DNA of 64,000 nt from Sporocytophaga sp. (GTDB lineage Bacteria; Bacteroidota; Bacteroidia; Cytophagales; Cytophagaceae). Shown piece after piece: positions 35,802-44,212 of the stretch. Both the position numbers and the translations under genes were made by a program. Position 1 is the stretch's first letter. The number at the start of each line of letters is the position of its first letter. Below the pieces are notes generated by a model. It was not told the origin of the DNA, ran no database searches, and worked only from the letters and a program-made list of their open reading frames with translations. The stretch lies in contig NZ_JAGHZZ010000004.1 of assembly GCF_017745095.1 (NCBI RefSeq), forward strand, positions 62,001 to 126,000, written 5' to 3'.

Positions 35802-36116
35802 AGTTTAAAATTCATTTCTTTAGCTAAAATACCAAGTCTATTGCCTTCAATTTTTATTCTATTAGCCTGAAAATTGATTCTAAAAGTGTCAAAATTCAGG
35901 CTTCGGCCTTGAATTTTCGAGTGAAAAGAGTCAATATTCGGTGATGGAAACTAAATTTTAGGGCAAAAGGACTGAGATTTCAGTAAGAAAGAGTCAAGTT
36001 AAAGGTTAAAAGAGCCAAAATTTGAGCAAAGAGAACCAATATTTGGGTAAAAAGACTCAATTTTTGAGCAAAAAGAGGAAATATTGAGCGAATTTGACTC
36101 AAATTTAAATTTCTGA
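35802..36116. repeat. Degenerate 21-bp tandem repeat array with phased A-tracts
   Basis: At least 11 units (35886-36116) keep exactly 21-bp register without a single indel visible at unit borders, and weaker units extend left to about 35802, some 15 units in all. A reading of the consensus is GASTCAAWATTTGAGCAAAAA. Units are highly diverged: compare GACTCAATTTTTGAGCAAAA (36054-36073) with GAGTCAATATTCGGTGATGG (35928-35947). Each strong unit is nearly palindromic at TCAAATATTTGA and ends in an A-tract. The array lies between the pheS terminator and the emrE terminator and has no open frame in any direction. Confidence 0.7.
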
Positions 36117-36164
36117 TTGAGAAACCTTCATTTAGAGGAATATTAAATGAAATTTTGTTTCAAT

Positions 36165-36208
36165 TAAGAAAAAAAAGAGAGGCTGCATCTTTAGGACAAC
36201 CTCTCTTT
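36165..36208 (-). terminator. Terminator of the small multidrug transporter gene
   Basis: AAAGAGAGG (36174-36182) and CCTCTCTTT (36200-36208) form a 9-bp stem. On the minus strand a U-rich run follows because 36168-36176 is A-rich. It is 20 nt past the minus-strand stop. Confidence 0.75.
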
Positions 36209-36227
36209 ATTTATATGTCTTCATTTT

Positions 36228-36557
36228 TTATGCTTGTGAAGATGATCCCGATAAGTTGAGTATTAATACTCCAATAAGAATAAGTGCGATGGCTATTACT
36301 CTGCTAAGAGAAATACTTTCATTAAAAACGAGCATCCCAACTGCCGTAAGTAATGCAGTGCCAACGCCTGACCACACCGCATAGGCAGTACCAAGCTCAA
36401 TTTTTTTGATGGACAGGTTAAAGAAATAATAACTAATGATATAGAAAGCTATCATTAAGATAGTAGGTATGATCTTCGAAAAACTGTTCGAAAATCGGAT
36501 CATCACTGTGCCTACAACTTCTGTCACAATTGCGAGAGAAAGATATATCCAGTTCAT
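36228..36557 (-). CDS. Small multidrug resistance (EmrE/Qac-type) transporter
   Basis: A 109-residue protein of four hydrophobic helices, the SMR family size. The conserved membrane glutamate is Glu13 (AIVTEVVGTVMIRFS), and WSGVGTALL with a conserved Trp is present in helix 3. The residues around Glu13 and WSGVGT match EmrE/Qac-type drug exporters better than the guanidine exporter Gdx, so cationic drug export driven by protons is the best guess. Single gene with a structured leader and its own terminator. Confidence 0.9.
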   Translation of the reverse strand: MNWIYLSLAIVTEVVGTVMIRFSNSFSKIIPTILMIAFYIISYYFFNLSIKKIELGTAYAVWSGVGTALLTAVGMLVFNESISLSRVIAIALILIGVLILNLSGSSSQA

Positions 36558-37089
36558 AACAATATATATTTAGAGGTGGAAGCCGCCTCAAAACAATTGT
36601 CAGATGAGTAAGTGAAAGGAGAAAAGAAGGAGATCAAGTTTCACTTACTCATCAGGCAATAGAATTACCTCGAGACAAGCTCATAATTGATTTTATTATC
36701 ATTGATTTTAATGTTCGGGAGTTTTGTAAAGGAGGAAAATGCAATTTCCTGGTCCCGTCTTATCGTGGGACTTTAGTGGTCTAATAGCTCTATGAAAAAT
36801 TTATGGAATTGCATATAGTACTTAAACCGGTTTTTGCTGTGGAGAGTTCCATGTGGGGAATTGACTGATATTTAGAATGAAATATTTTTGGGAGCTCAAC
36901 TTTTATAGATATTTAACAGACCGTCAGGTATTTGAAAATGAAGCTGAATTGGTTTCAAAATAAAAAAAAAATTTATTTTGGGGGTATTTAATTTATAATC
37001 AATTGGTTGTGTTGACTTGGTATCAAAAAAACTTTTGTATCTACTCAATTATTTTTTCGTATTAATCTCCCAAACAAAATATATACCAC
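36558..37089. other. Divergent intergenic region with structured leader
   Basis: About 530 nt between the minus-strand SMR gene and the plus-strand secreted protein gene. Besides the hairpin at 36603-36653 there is a smaller stem at 36573-36589 (GAGGTGG/CCGCCTC) close to the SMR start codon, and an A-rich CAAAATAAA/TTTATTTTG inverted repeat near 36957-36983. No gene over 30 residues is convincing. Confidence 0.55.
36603..36653 (-). promoter_or_regulatory. Perfect 15-bp hairpin in the leader of the SMR gene
   Basis: GATGAGTAAGTGAAA (36603-36617) and TTTCACTTACTCATC (36639-36653) are exact reverse complements with a 21-nt loop. A four-pair extension (ATTG/CAAT) lies beyond a small internal loop. 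It is about 46 nt upstream of the SMR start codon. Role as attenuator, regulator site or RNA element is unknown. Confidence 0.5.
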
Positions 37090-37560
37090 ATGATCCGATT
37101 CAGACAACTATATCTTAGCTTAGTTTTATCATTGTTGACACTGGCTTCTGTTCTTGCAAATCCTACTGCAGATAAAGTGAAGGTTAAAAACTTTCTTCTT
37201 AAGTCCAACCGCACCATTGGTTTTGCACATATGGTTGTAAAAAAGACCAAAATGTTTAATGGCAAATTGAGCAAATCAGTTTCTCATGAACGACTGGCTA
37301 AGAAATACTATAATGAAGGTCAACTAGAGAAATCATTGTATCATTCTGCAAGAGCACGTGTGTTGGCGAATGAAGTAATTGCAGAAAACAAAGCAAAGGC
37401 TCCGATGGATGCTTCCTTTACTCCGGAAGAGCAACAAATGACAAGTGCAAAACCATCTGATCAGGAATTGGATGACGAACTTTCAAAAGAAGTGCCTGCT
37501 AGTGTAAACGGAAAAGATGAAGATCTGATGAGCGGAAATCTGGATATTGATATTCAGTAA
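37090..37560 (+). CDS. Hypothetical secreted protein, 156 residues
   Basis: N-terminal signal peptide (LSLVLSLLTLASVLA, cleavage before about residue 24). The mature part is basic then acidic: KVKVKNFLLKSNRTIGFAHMVVKKTKMFNG, a tetratricopeptide-like helix pair (AKKYYNEGQLEKSLYHSARARVLANEVI), then an acidic, Ser/Glu-rich tail ending in GNLDIDIQ. Family not recognised. The helix pair hints at a short repeat-type interaction domain. The only neighbour is a convergent ZIP gene, with an inverted repeat between. Confidence 0.65.
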   Translation: MIRFRQLYLSLVLSLLTLASVLANPTADKVKVKNFLLKSNRTIGFAHMVVKKTKMFNGKLSKSVSHERLAKKYYNEGQLEKSLYHSARARVLANEVIAENKAKAPMDASFTPEEQQMTSAKPSDQELDDELSKEVPASVNGKDEDLMSGNLDIDIQ

Positions 37561-37574
37561 AAAGAGCAACAGTT

Positions 37575-37633
37575 CGAGCAAGAGCAAGAAATCATATTTT
37601 TAACATGTAGTTTAGTTTTCTTGCTCTTGCTCG
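37575..37633. terminator. Inverted repeat between convergent genes
   Basis: CGAGCAAGAGCAAGAAA (37575-37591) and TTTCTTGCTCTTGCTCG (37617-37633) are exact reverse complements, 17 bp, with a 25-nt loop. It separates convergent genes; the arm is a GAGCAA repeat. T-run is weak. Confidence 0.55.
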
Positions 37634-37643
37634 ATTCTCTTGC

Positions 37644-38378
37644 TTACAAAAGGTATTCTGCAATGATTGCTGATACCGCCCCAAGCACAGAAACAATAAG
37701 CCTGTTAGCTTTGAATTTGTGATTAGGACTTGTCTCAAAGAAGATTGTAGTGGAAATATAAAGGAAGTTTCCAGCGATAACTCCAAATAAAAAGATAAAC
37801 CAATTTACTTCAAAGAATTCATGATCAAAGGCCCAATGACTGAGCAATAATCCCATTGGAGATGCCAGTGCAAAAAGGACTAATAATAAAACTGCGATTA
37901 CTCTGCTTCTCATAGAAAACACAAGCACAGACATCAATGCAAATGCCTCGGGGATTTTATGCAATATCAATCCATACAACAAGGTTTGTGATTCTCCATG
38001 ACTATGGCTATGTGAAGGATGAGCAACAAGCGTCCCCTCCAGAAAGGCATGGATGCATATTGAAATTAAAAGGGAATAGGGAATTTGTGAATGTTCATGT
38101 TCATGTATGTGAATATGTCCATGTTCTACACCTGAAGAAAAGTATTCAAGTACCATTTGGAAAAAGAATCCTGTAAGAACCGCAATTCCTGCAAAACGTA
38201 TATCTCCGGATTCCAGAAAAAGTTCCGGAAGTATATGCATCACTGTTATACTGAACAGATAGGCGCCGCTAAAAGACAGTACAACTTTGAATCTTTGAAT
38301 ATTAAGATTTGGAATGAAAAACACAGCTAAGCCTGCCAGCAAAGCCGAACTGAATAAGAGCAGGAGTGATATTACCAT
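37644..38378 (-). CDS. ZIP-family metal transporter
   Basis: A 244-residue membrane protein with about eight hydrophobic helices, like ZIP divalent-metal importers. His-rich loops GHIHIHEHEHS and HPSHSHSHGES stand between helices and could bind zinc; HKIPEAFALM in a mid-sequence helix matches the conserved HxxPE metal site. MHILPEL is a second such helix. The gene is 9 nt downstream of the methyltransferase gene on the minus strand and is probably cotranscribed with it. Confidence 0.85.
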   Translation of the reverse strand: MVISLLLLFSSALLAGLAVFFIPNLNIQRFKVVLSFSGAYLFSITVMHILPELFLESGDIRFAGIAVLTGFFFQMVLEYFSSGVEHGHIHIHEHEHSQIPYSLLISICIHAFLEGTLVAHPSHSHSHGESQTLLYGLILHKIPEAFALMSVLVFSMRSRVIAVLLLVLFALASPMGLLLSHWAFDHEFFEVNWFIFLFGVIAGNFLYISTTIFFETSPNHKFKANRLIVSVLGAVSAIIAEYLL

Positions 38379-38387
38379 TCTTTAATT

Positions 38388-39128
38388 TTAATTTTCTTTC
38401 TCCAGTATAAAGATCATCCGGTCACTTTCTGTCTCAAAAGGCTGAAGTTGATAGTCCCCATATAAATTCAGAATTTTGAGGCCCGCAAATTTAAAATAGT
38501 TTTCGAATTCTTCGCGCTTTACCCCCTTTACTCTTTCCTGAAAATGTAATTCGGAAGAACCATCTTGTATTTTTATGTCTTTAATAATCCAGCCAGCATC
38601 TACCACTCTGCTGATCTCGAAGTGAATACCATCAATAGTAGTTTCATTTTTTTGCTGAAGATTGCGAATTACTTTTTCTGTATTGAAAAAATCAAGCACC
38701 ATCCGCCCCTTTTTGCGAAGTGCTGTCGAGGCTGCTTTTATAGCCTGGATATTATCTTTCTCTTCATCAAAATATCCAAAGCTGGTAAATAGATTGAAGA
38801 TATAGTCAAACTGATTTTCAGCAAATACATTACGCATATCATGTACAAAGAAATGCAATGTTTCATCCTCTGATTTTGATGCGAAAGCTATGTTCTCTTC
38901 TGATAAATCTATCCCGGTAACGTTCAGTCCTTTTTTATGCATGTAAAATGCATGTCTTCCTCTTCCACAACCAAGGTCCAAAGCAGTCTGACCTTCAACG
39001 AAATTAAATGCTTCCTGCAGATTATCTATAAAATTTTCCGCCTCTTCGAAATCTCTGTGCTTATATAAAATATGGTAGTAAGGAGAGTTAAACCATTCAC
39101 TAAACCACTCTTTTTTTGCTAGTGTCAT
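38388..39128 (-). CDS. Class I SAM-dependent methyltransferase
   Basis: A 246-residue methyltransferase fold. Motif I is LDLGCGRGRHAFYM, followed by GIDLSEENIAFA (motif II acidic), FDYIFNLFTSFGYF (motif IV) and a KGRMVLDFFNTE segment. The first residues EWFSEWFNSPYYHILYKHRDFEEA are a known start of a Bacteroidota methyltransferase group with unknown substrate. Operon with the ZIP transporter. No substrate can be inferred. Confidence 0.85.
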   Translation of the reverse strand: MTLAKKEWFSEWFNSPYYHILYKHRDFEEAENFIDNLQEAFNFVEGQTALDLGCGRGRHAFYMHKKGLNVTGIDLSEENIAFASKSEDETLHFFVHDMRNVFAENQFDYIFNLFTSFGYFDEEKDNIQAIKAASTALRKKGRMVLDFFNTEKVIRNLQQKNETTIDGIHFEISRVVDAGWIIKDIKIQDGSSELHFQERVKGVKREEFENYFKFAGLKILNLYGDYQLQPFETESDRMIFILEKEN

Positions 39129-39368
39129 AAAATTGAATCTGCAAATTTACATTAAAATTCAGTAGTGAGCCCTAGCTTTTTTATATGGTTGGAAAATAAT
39201 GACATTTGCTTAATGTCAATGTATTATATATTAGTACAGTTAAAGGTAATTGATAATCAATATATCTCGTTTTGCTAAAAATATTCGCAAAATTCATTTT
39301 TTGTCTGATGTTGGTCAGTTAAAATATCGTAAATTAGAAGAAAATTGTGTTAAAGTATTCTATTTGAA

Positions 39369-40406
39369 ATGCGCGAAGATTATTTAAAAGGTGATAACCA
39401 GAATTTTAGTTCTGGGGAAAGGGAATTCGAAAAGGCCTTGCGTCCGCTAAGCTTTGAGGATTTTACTGGTCAGGATAAAATTGTTGAAAATCTTCGAATA
39501 TTTGTTGAAGCTGCAAAGCAAAGAGAAGAGGCATTGGATCACGTGCTTTTACACGGCCCTCCGGGGTTGGGGAAAACCACGCTTTCAAATATTATAGCGA
39601 ATGAATTAGGTTCCGGAATTAAGATTACCTCCGGACCAGTTCTCGAAAAGCCTGGTGATCTCGCTGGACTTTTAACCAACCTGGAAGCCAATGATGTTCT
39701 GTTTATTGATGAAATACATCGCCTCAATCCGGTAGTGGAGGAATATCTTTATTCTGCCATGGAAGATTACAGAATAGATATTATGCTTGATTCAGGGCCG
39801 AATGCTCGTACGGTCCAGATTGGGTTAAATCCATTTACACTTATCGGAGCTACAACAAGGGCAGGTCTGCTTACCTCGCCATTAAGAGCCAGGTTTGGTA
39901 TTAATGCACGTCTGGAGTACTATGATGCAAAATTACTTACAAGCATTGTAGAGCGTTCTGCAGGAATTATAGATACCCCTATAGATGAGGTGGCGGCTTA
40001 TGAAATTGCCAGAAGAAGTCGCGGAACACCTCGTATATCCAACAATTTATTAAGAAGAACACGTGATTTTGCGCAGATAAAAGGGAAGGGAAGGGTCACT
40101 ATTGAAATTGCCCGAATGGCCCTTACTGCTCTGAATGTAGATCAGAATGGTCTGGATGAAATGGATAACAGAATATTAATGACCATCATAGAAAAATTTA
40201 AGGGTGGTCCTGTTGGTATTTCTACTATTGCCACAGCATGCGGAGAAGAGGCTGAAACTATTGAAGAAGTTTATGAGCCTTTCCTGATTCAGGAGGGATA
40301 TATTAAAAGAACTTCCAGAGGCCGTGAAGCTACGGAGTTAGCTTATAAGCACTTGAAAATAAAACCAAACAACCGCACAGGAACGCTGTTTGATCTGGAT
40401 TCGTAA
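39369..40406 (+). CDS. ruvB: Holliday junction branch migration ATPase RuvB
   Basis: Hexameric AAA+ motor that drives branch migration with RuvA. Walker A is GPPGLGKT (63-70), Walker [12 protein letters not shown], followed by [17 protein letters not shown] (sensor and arginine finger region) and a C-terminal winged-helix ([25 protein letters not shown]). Length 345 residues. It is followed 5 nt later by queG, so the two likely share a transcript. Confidence 0.98.
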   Translation: MREDYLKGDNQNFSSGEREFEKALRPLSFEDFTGQDKIVENLRIFVEAAKQREEALDHVLLHGPPGLGKTTLSNIIANELGSGIKITSGPVLEKPGDLAGLLTNLEANDVLFIDEIHRLNPVVEEYLYSAMEDYRIDIMLDSGPNARTVQIGLNPFTLIGATTRAGLLTSPLRARFGINARLEYYDAKLLTSIVERSAGIIDTPIDEVAAYEIARRSRGTPRISNNLLRRTRDFAQIKGKGRVTIEIARMALTALNVDQNGLDEMDNRILMTIIEKFKGGPVGISTIATACGEEAETIEEVYEPFLIQEGYIKRTSRGREATELAYKHLKIKPNNRTGTLFDLDS

Positions 40407-40411
40407 GTTTT

Positions 40412-41326
40412 ATGTTTTCATCAAAATCCAAACATACCCTGCTGATTAAGAATAAGGCAAAAGAACTGGGCTTTGACTACTGTGGCATATCCAGGGCTGA
40501 TTTTTTAGAAGAGGAAGCTCCAAGGCTTGAAAACTGGCTGATGAATAACAATCACGGAGAAATGAAGTGGATGGAAAACCATTTCGATAAGCGCCTCGAT
40601 CCTCGTAAACTTGTAGAAGGCTCAAAGTCGGTAATCTCTTTCCTATTGAATTATTTTCCTGAAGAGTCTATTGATCATCAATTAAAGATTTCCAAATACG
40701 CTTATGGGAAGGATTACCATACTGTTATTAAGGATAAGCTCAAAGAATTGATGCTTCACTTGAAGCAGGAAATCGGAGATTTTAATGGCAGAGCCTTCGT
40801 GGATTCAGCTCCTGTAATGGATAAAGCCTGGGCTGAAAAAGGAGGTTTGGGATGGAGAGGGAAAAACAGTAACCTCATCAATCCAAAAGCCGGAAGTTTC
40901 TTCTTTATTGCAGAACTCATTACAGACCTTGATCTGGAATATGATGGCCCAATGAAAGATTATTGCGGTACTTGCACTAAATGCATTGATGCCTGTCCCA
41001 CGGATGCTATTTCTCAAGCATATGTAGTGGATGGAAGCAAATGTATTTCCTACCTCACAATCGAGTTGAAAAATAATATTCCATCAGATTTTAAAGGGAA
41101 AATGGATAACTGGATATTCGGGTGCGATGTCTGTCAGGATGTATGTCCCTGGAATCGGTTCTCCAAAGCACATAATGAACCTCAGTTTTTACCAACCGAT
41201 GAATTTAAAAACCTTAAAGAATGGACGGAGCTGACGTCAGAGTTATTTGATGAAGTATTTAAAAAAACAGCAATAAAGCGAACAAAATTTGAGGGACTTC
41301 AACGGAATATAAAATTTTTAGCCTGA
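40412..41326 (+). CDS. queG: Epoxyqueuosine reductase QueG
   Basis: Final step of queuosine synthesis in tRNA: cobalamin-dependent reduction of epoxyqueuosine. The N-terminal domain has [22 protein letters not shown], including the conserved Asp (131). Two ferredoxin-like 4Fe-4S sites follow: [12 protein letters not shown] (Cys185, 188, 191, 195) and [10 protein letters not shown] (Cys238, 241, 245), plus Cys211. Length 304 residues, slightly short but intact. Downstream of ruvB by 5 nt. Confidence 0.95.
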   Translation: MFSSKSKHTLLIKNKAKELGFDYCGISRADFLEEEAPRLENWLMNNNHGEMKWMENHFDKRLDPRKLVEGSKSVISFLLNYFPEESIDHQLKISKYAYGKDYHTVIKDKLKELMLHLKQEIGDFNGRAFVDSAPVMDKAWAEKGGLGWRGKNSNLINPKAGSFFFIAELITDLDLEYDGPMKDYCGTCTKCIDACPTDAISQAYVVDGSKCISYLTIELKNNIPSDFKGKMDNWIFGCDVCQDVCPWNRFSKAHNEPQFLPTDEFKNLKEWTELTSELFDEVFKKTAIKRTKFEGLQRNIKFLA

Positions 41327-41361
41327 TTCCCAATAATTTTGATTATTGAAAATCAGGCTGT
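41319..41361 (+). terminator. Terminator-like hairpin at the end of queG
   Basis: AGCCTGATT (41320-41328) pairs with AATCAGGCT (41351-41359); inner CAATAAT/ATTATTG extends it. The 5' arm contains the queG stop codon. Confidence 0.5.
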
Positions 41362-41368
41362 AAATAGG

Positions 41369-41545
41369 TTAAACAAAGCATCTGTTAAGAATTTCGTGCT
41401 CCTTAGAAAAATTTTCGTAGCACCACTTTTTCAGATCAATTAACTCTTCTTCAATTAAATCTCTGATACTTTTTTTTAATTCTTTTTCAAAAAGTTGTTG
41501 ATCAAAACTTACTTTCTCTAGAATTAATTTTACGTATTCAAGCAT
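41369..41545 (-). CDS. Small conserved-looking protein of 58 residues
   Basis: A complete minus-strand frame with ATG at 41545-41543 and stop TAA at 41371-41369. The product starts MLEYVKLILEKVSFDQQLF and continues EKELKKSIRDLIEEELIDL with KKWCYENF later. It is helical, charged, and without a signal. The LxKWCYExF segment reminds me of small Bacteroidota proteins of unknown role that start MLEYVKxILEKVSFD, but I cannot confirm a match. It lies in the 430-nt gap between queG and batD, on the other strand. A promoter has not been identified. Confidence 0.65.
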   Translation of the reverse strand: MLEYVKLILEKVSFDQQLFEKELKKSIRDLIEEELIDLKKWCYENFSKEHEILNRCFV

Positions 41546-41756
41546 TTGATTTAAATAGTTTTTGGTTGTTAGGTTTTTAAGGTTATTATTTTGAAACCAA
41601 ATCTTACATTAGATTTGACTTACTTTACTAACCTTATTAACGCCTTAATGTTGTAAAATGTTTTAAGTTTTTTCACATTTCTCTAATTTTATCCCTTGGA
41701 AGGTATTAATTAGGAAATGTATTGGGGAGGAGATTCATCTGAAATGTGTTTTAAAA

Positions 41757-43139
41757 ATGGTTGAAAAATTACTTTTATGTATTTGCTGCAGTTTGGTTTT
41801 TCTAACATATAGCCTTTCAGCCCAGGATTTAAAAATTAAATTTTCTGATCGCTCTATCCGGGAGGGAGAAATTTTTACCATTACCCTGACAGTCCCTACC
41901 AAAAAAGTAAAAGAAATCAGTCCTTTTCCTGAAATTGAGGATTTTTCTAAAAAGAGAACGACGTTTAATAGGGAAAGAAAAGAAGATATTTTTATCGCAG
42001 AACAAGAATATCTTCCTTCTAAGCCCGGTGTTTTTACACTTCCCTCTTTTACAATTTCAGTAAATGGTCAGACCTATCGTTTTAACGGCACTAAAATTAC
42101 AGTAGCTCCCGGGAAAAAATCTCATGAACAAAAAAATGAGGACAAAGCTGGAAAAAAGGAAGAATTTTCTCCTTCAGAATTGGATGCAATGTTTTTGGTA
42201 GAGAGTAGTGAAAAGTCGGTTTTCGCCAATGAAGGCTTTGTGCTTTCTGCCAGTTTTCTGGTAGCAAAAGATAATCCTTCCGAATACAATTTTGTCGATC
42301 TGAATAAGCAGGTAACTTCCATCATTCAGGACCTCAAACCTGCTGACTGTTGGATAGAGGAAATTACATCCCCAGGAGAGTTAAAAAAGGATAGTGTTAA
42401 ATTTCACAATAAAATTTACAACAGATTTCGCTTATACAAGGTGTGTTTGTTTCCTCTGGGAGCTGGAACGATAACCATTCCTTCAACGAATTTTAAGGTT
42501 TTAACCTATCAGACTTTAAGGACGAAAAATAGCATTGATCGTAGAGATGAATTTAAAACATTTAAGTCAAATGAAATTGATGTACATGTTTCGCCACTTC
42601 CTGATCATCCTTTGCAAGATTCAGTTGCTGTTGGAACGGCTGAATTACAGACTAATATTTGGAAAAAAGTCCTTGAAGTGAATGAGCCGCTGAAAGTATC
42701 ATTGAAACTTACAGGTATGTTTAATCCTTCAATAGCGGAAATGAATATTAAAGAAACTCCTGATTTTGAGATCTATCCTGAGAAAGAAGAAGTTAAAAAG
42801 GAAGAAAAGGGTGGGGGCGTTCAGTTTACTAAAGTTTTTAATTATGAATTTCTTCCTAAAAACCCGGGGAATGTTAAGCTGGCAGATTGTTTCTCTCTCA
42901 TTTATTTTAATACATTGAGCAAAACTTATGATACACTGACTCCAAAATTTACAATTTATGTAAAAGGAGAAAGAAAAAGTGAGTATATTTCAAGTCACGA
43001 AGAAGGGTTTTACCAGCTCATCGACAAGTCAAGCAACAAGCTCAGGCAAGGAGAAAGGGATGATCTTACAAAGATATTAACCAATATCATCATCCTGTTT
43101 ATGCTGGTAACCACCATTATTTTAATTATCAAACGATGA
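41757..43139 (+). CDS. BatD-family membrane protein
   Basis: A 460-residue envelope protein with signal peptide ([19 protein letters not shown]) and a C-terminal membrane helix ([21 protein letters not shown]). The start region [20 protein letters not shown] matches the BatD (oxygen-tolerance) family, which has repeated immunoglobulin-like folds. BatD usually stands with BatA, BatB and a MoxR ATPase; here it stands alone, and moxR lies elsewhere (22952). It overlaps aroC by 4 nt (ATGA). Confidence 0.85.
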   Translation: MVEKLLLCICCSLVFLTYSLSAQDLKIKFSDRSIREGEIFTITLTVPTKKVKEISPFPEIEDFSKKRTTFNRERKEDIFIAEQEYLPSKPGVFTLPSFTISVNGQTYRFNGTKITVAPGKKSHEQKNEDKAGKKEEFSPSELDAMFLVESSEKSVFANEGFVLSASFLVAKDNPSEYNFVDLNKQVTSIIQDLKPADCWIEEITSPGELKKDSVKFHNKIYNRFRLYKVCLFPLGAGTITIPSTNFKVLTYQTLRTKNSIDRRDEFKTFKSNEIDVHVSPLPDHPLQDSVAVGTAELQTNIWKKVLEVNEPLKVSLKLTGMFNPSIAEMNIKETPDFEIYPEKEEVKKEEKGGGVQFTKVFNYEFLPKNPGNVKLADCFSLIYFNTLSKTYDTLTPKFTIYVKGERKSEYISSHEEGFYQLIDKSSNKLRQGERDDLTKILTNIIILFMLVTTIILIIKR

Positions 43140-44212
43140 GTAATAGTTACGGAAAATTATTTAAAATTAGTACATTCGGTGAGTCTCATGGCCGTGCAGT
43201 TGGTGTAGTGCTTGATGGATGTCCTGCAGGTCTTGATCTGGACCTTGAATTCATTCAAAATGAATTAGACAGAAGAAAGCCAGGGCAATCCAAAATTACC
43301 ACGCAAAGAAAAGAAGAAGATAAAATAGAAATCGTTTCCGGAATATTCGAAGGAAAATCTACCGGAACGCCTATCGCTATGCTTGTCTGGAATGCTGATG
43401 CAAGAAGTAAGGACTATTCGCATATTGCTGATAGATACAGACCTTCTCATGCTGATTTTACTTATCAGGAAAAGTATGGAGTGCGTGATTACAGAGGAGG
43501 AGGAAGAAGTTCAGCAAGAGAAACCCTTGCAAGAGTTGCTGCTGGTGCAATAGCAAAATTGTTTCTAGCAAAGTATGGCATTAAAATCAATGCCTATGTA
43601 TCTCAGGTTGGCAGTCTTGCACTTCAAAAAAGTTATAAAGAACTTAATCTTGAGGAAACTGAAAATAATATAGTTCGTTGCCCAGACCCTGCAATGGCAG
43701 AGGAGATGATTAGTCTCATCGATAACGTCCGAAAAGACTGTGATACAATAGGTGGTGTCGTGTCATGCGTTGTGCAAGGGACCCCTGTGGGGCTTGGTGA
43801 ACCGGTTTTTGATAAGTTACATGCAGAGCTTGGAAAAGCTATGCTTGGAATCAACGCTGTAAAAGGGTTTGAATATGGTAGTGGCTTTGAAGGTGTAAAA
43901 ATGCTGGGTTCACAGCATAACGATGCGTTCTATTTGGAAGGAGACAGAGTAAGAACAAAGACCAACCATTCAGGTGGTATTCAAGGTGGAATTTCTAACG
44001 GAGAGGATATTTATTTCAGGGTAGCATTTAAACCAGTTGCTACATTAATGAAGGATCAGGAGAGTATTAATCAGGAAGGAGAGCCTGTTACTGTTTCTGG
44101 TAAAGGACGGCATGATCCATGTGTAGTGCCAAGGGCTGTGCCTATTGTAGAAGCGATGGCAGCATTAGTTCTTGCAGATTTACTTTTAAGAAATAAAGTT
44201 ATAAAACTATAA
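43136..44212 (+). CDS. aroC: Chorismate synthase
   Basis: Last step of the shikimate pathway, from EPSP to chorismate using reduced FMN. Signatures are [39 protein letters not shown] and [17 protein letters not shown]. Length 358 residues. Start ATG overlaps the batD stop by 4 nt and the stop overlaps the next start by 1 nt, so a three-gene operon (batD, aroC, symporter) is likely. Confidence 0.98.
   Translation: MSNSYGKLFKISTFGESHGRAVGVVLDGCPAGLDLDLEFIQNELDRRKPGQSKITTQRKEEDKIEIVSGIFEGKSTGTPIAMLVWNADARSKDYSHIADRYRPSHADFTYQEKYGVRDYRGGGRSSARETLARVAAGAIAKLFLAKYGIKINAYVSQVGSLALQKSYKELNLEETENNIVRCPDPAMAEEMISLIDNVRKDCDTIGGVVSCVVQGTPVGLGEPVFDKLHAELGKAMLGINAVKGFEYGSGFEGVKMLGSQHNDAFYLEGDRVRTKTNHSGGIQGGISNGEDIYFRVAFKPVATLMKDQESINQEGEPVTVSGKGRHDPCVVPRAVPIVEAMAALVLADLLLRNKVIKL

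Noticed and set aside
35802-36116. Possible CRISPR array
   Set aside because: The units are contiguous without spacers, 21 bp long and strongly diverged, and no cas gene is near.
36558-36700. Guanidine riboswitch before the SMR transporter
   Set aside because: I could not find the conserved ACGR loops or other fixed elements of the known guanidine riboswitch classes in the minus-strand leader.
36739-36795. An 18-codon frame with a strong AAGGAGG site ahead
   Set aside because: It is very short and Bacteroidota rarely rely on such sites; there is no other sign of coding.
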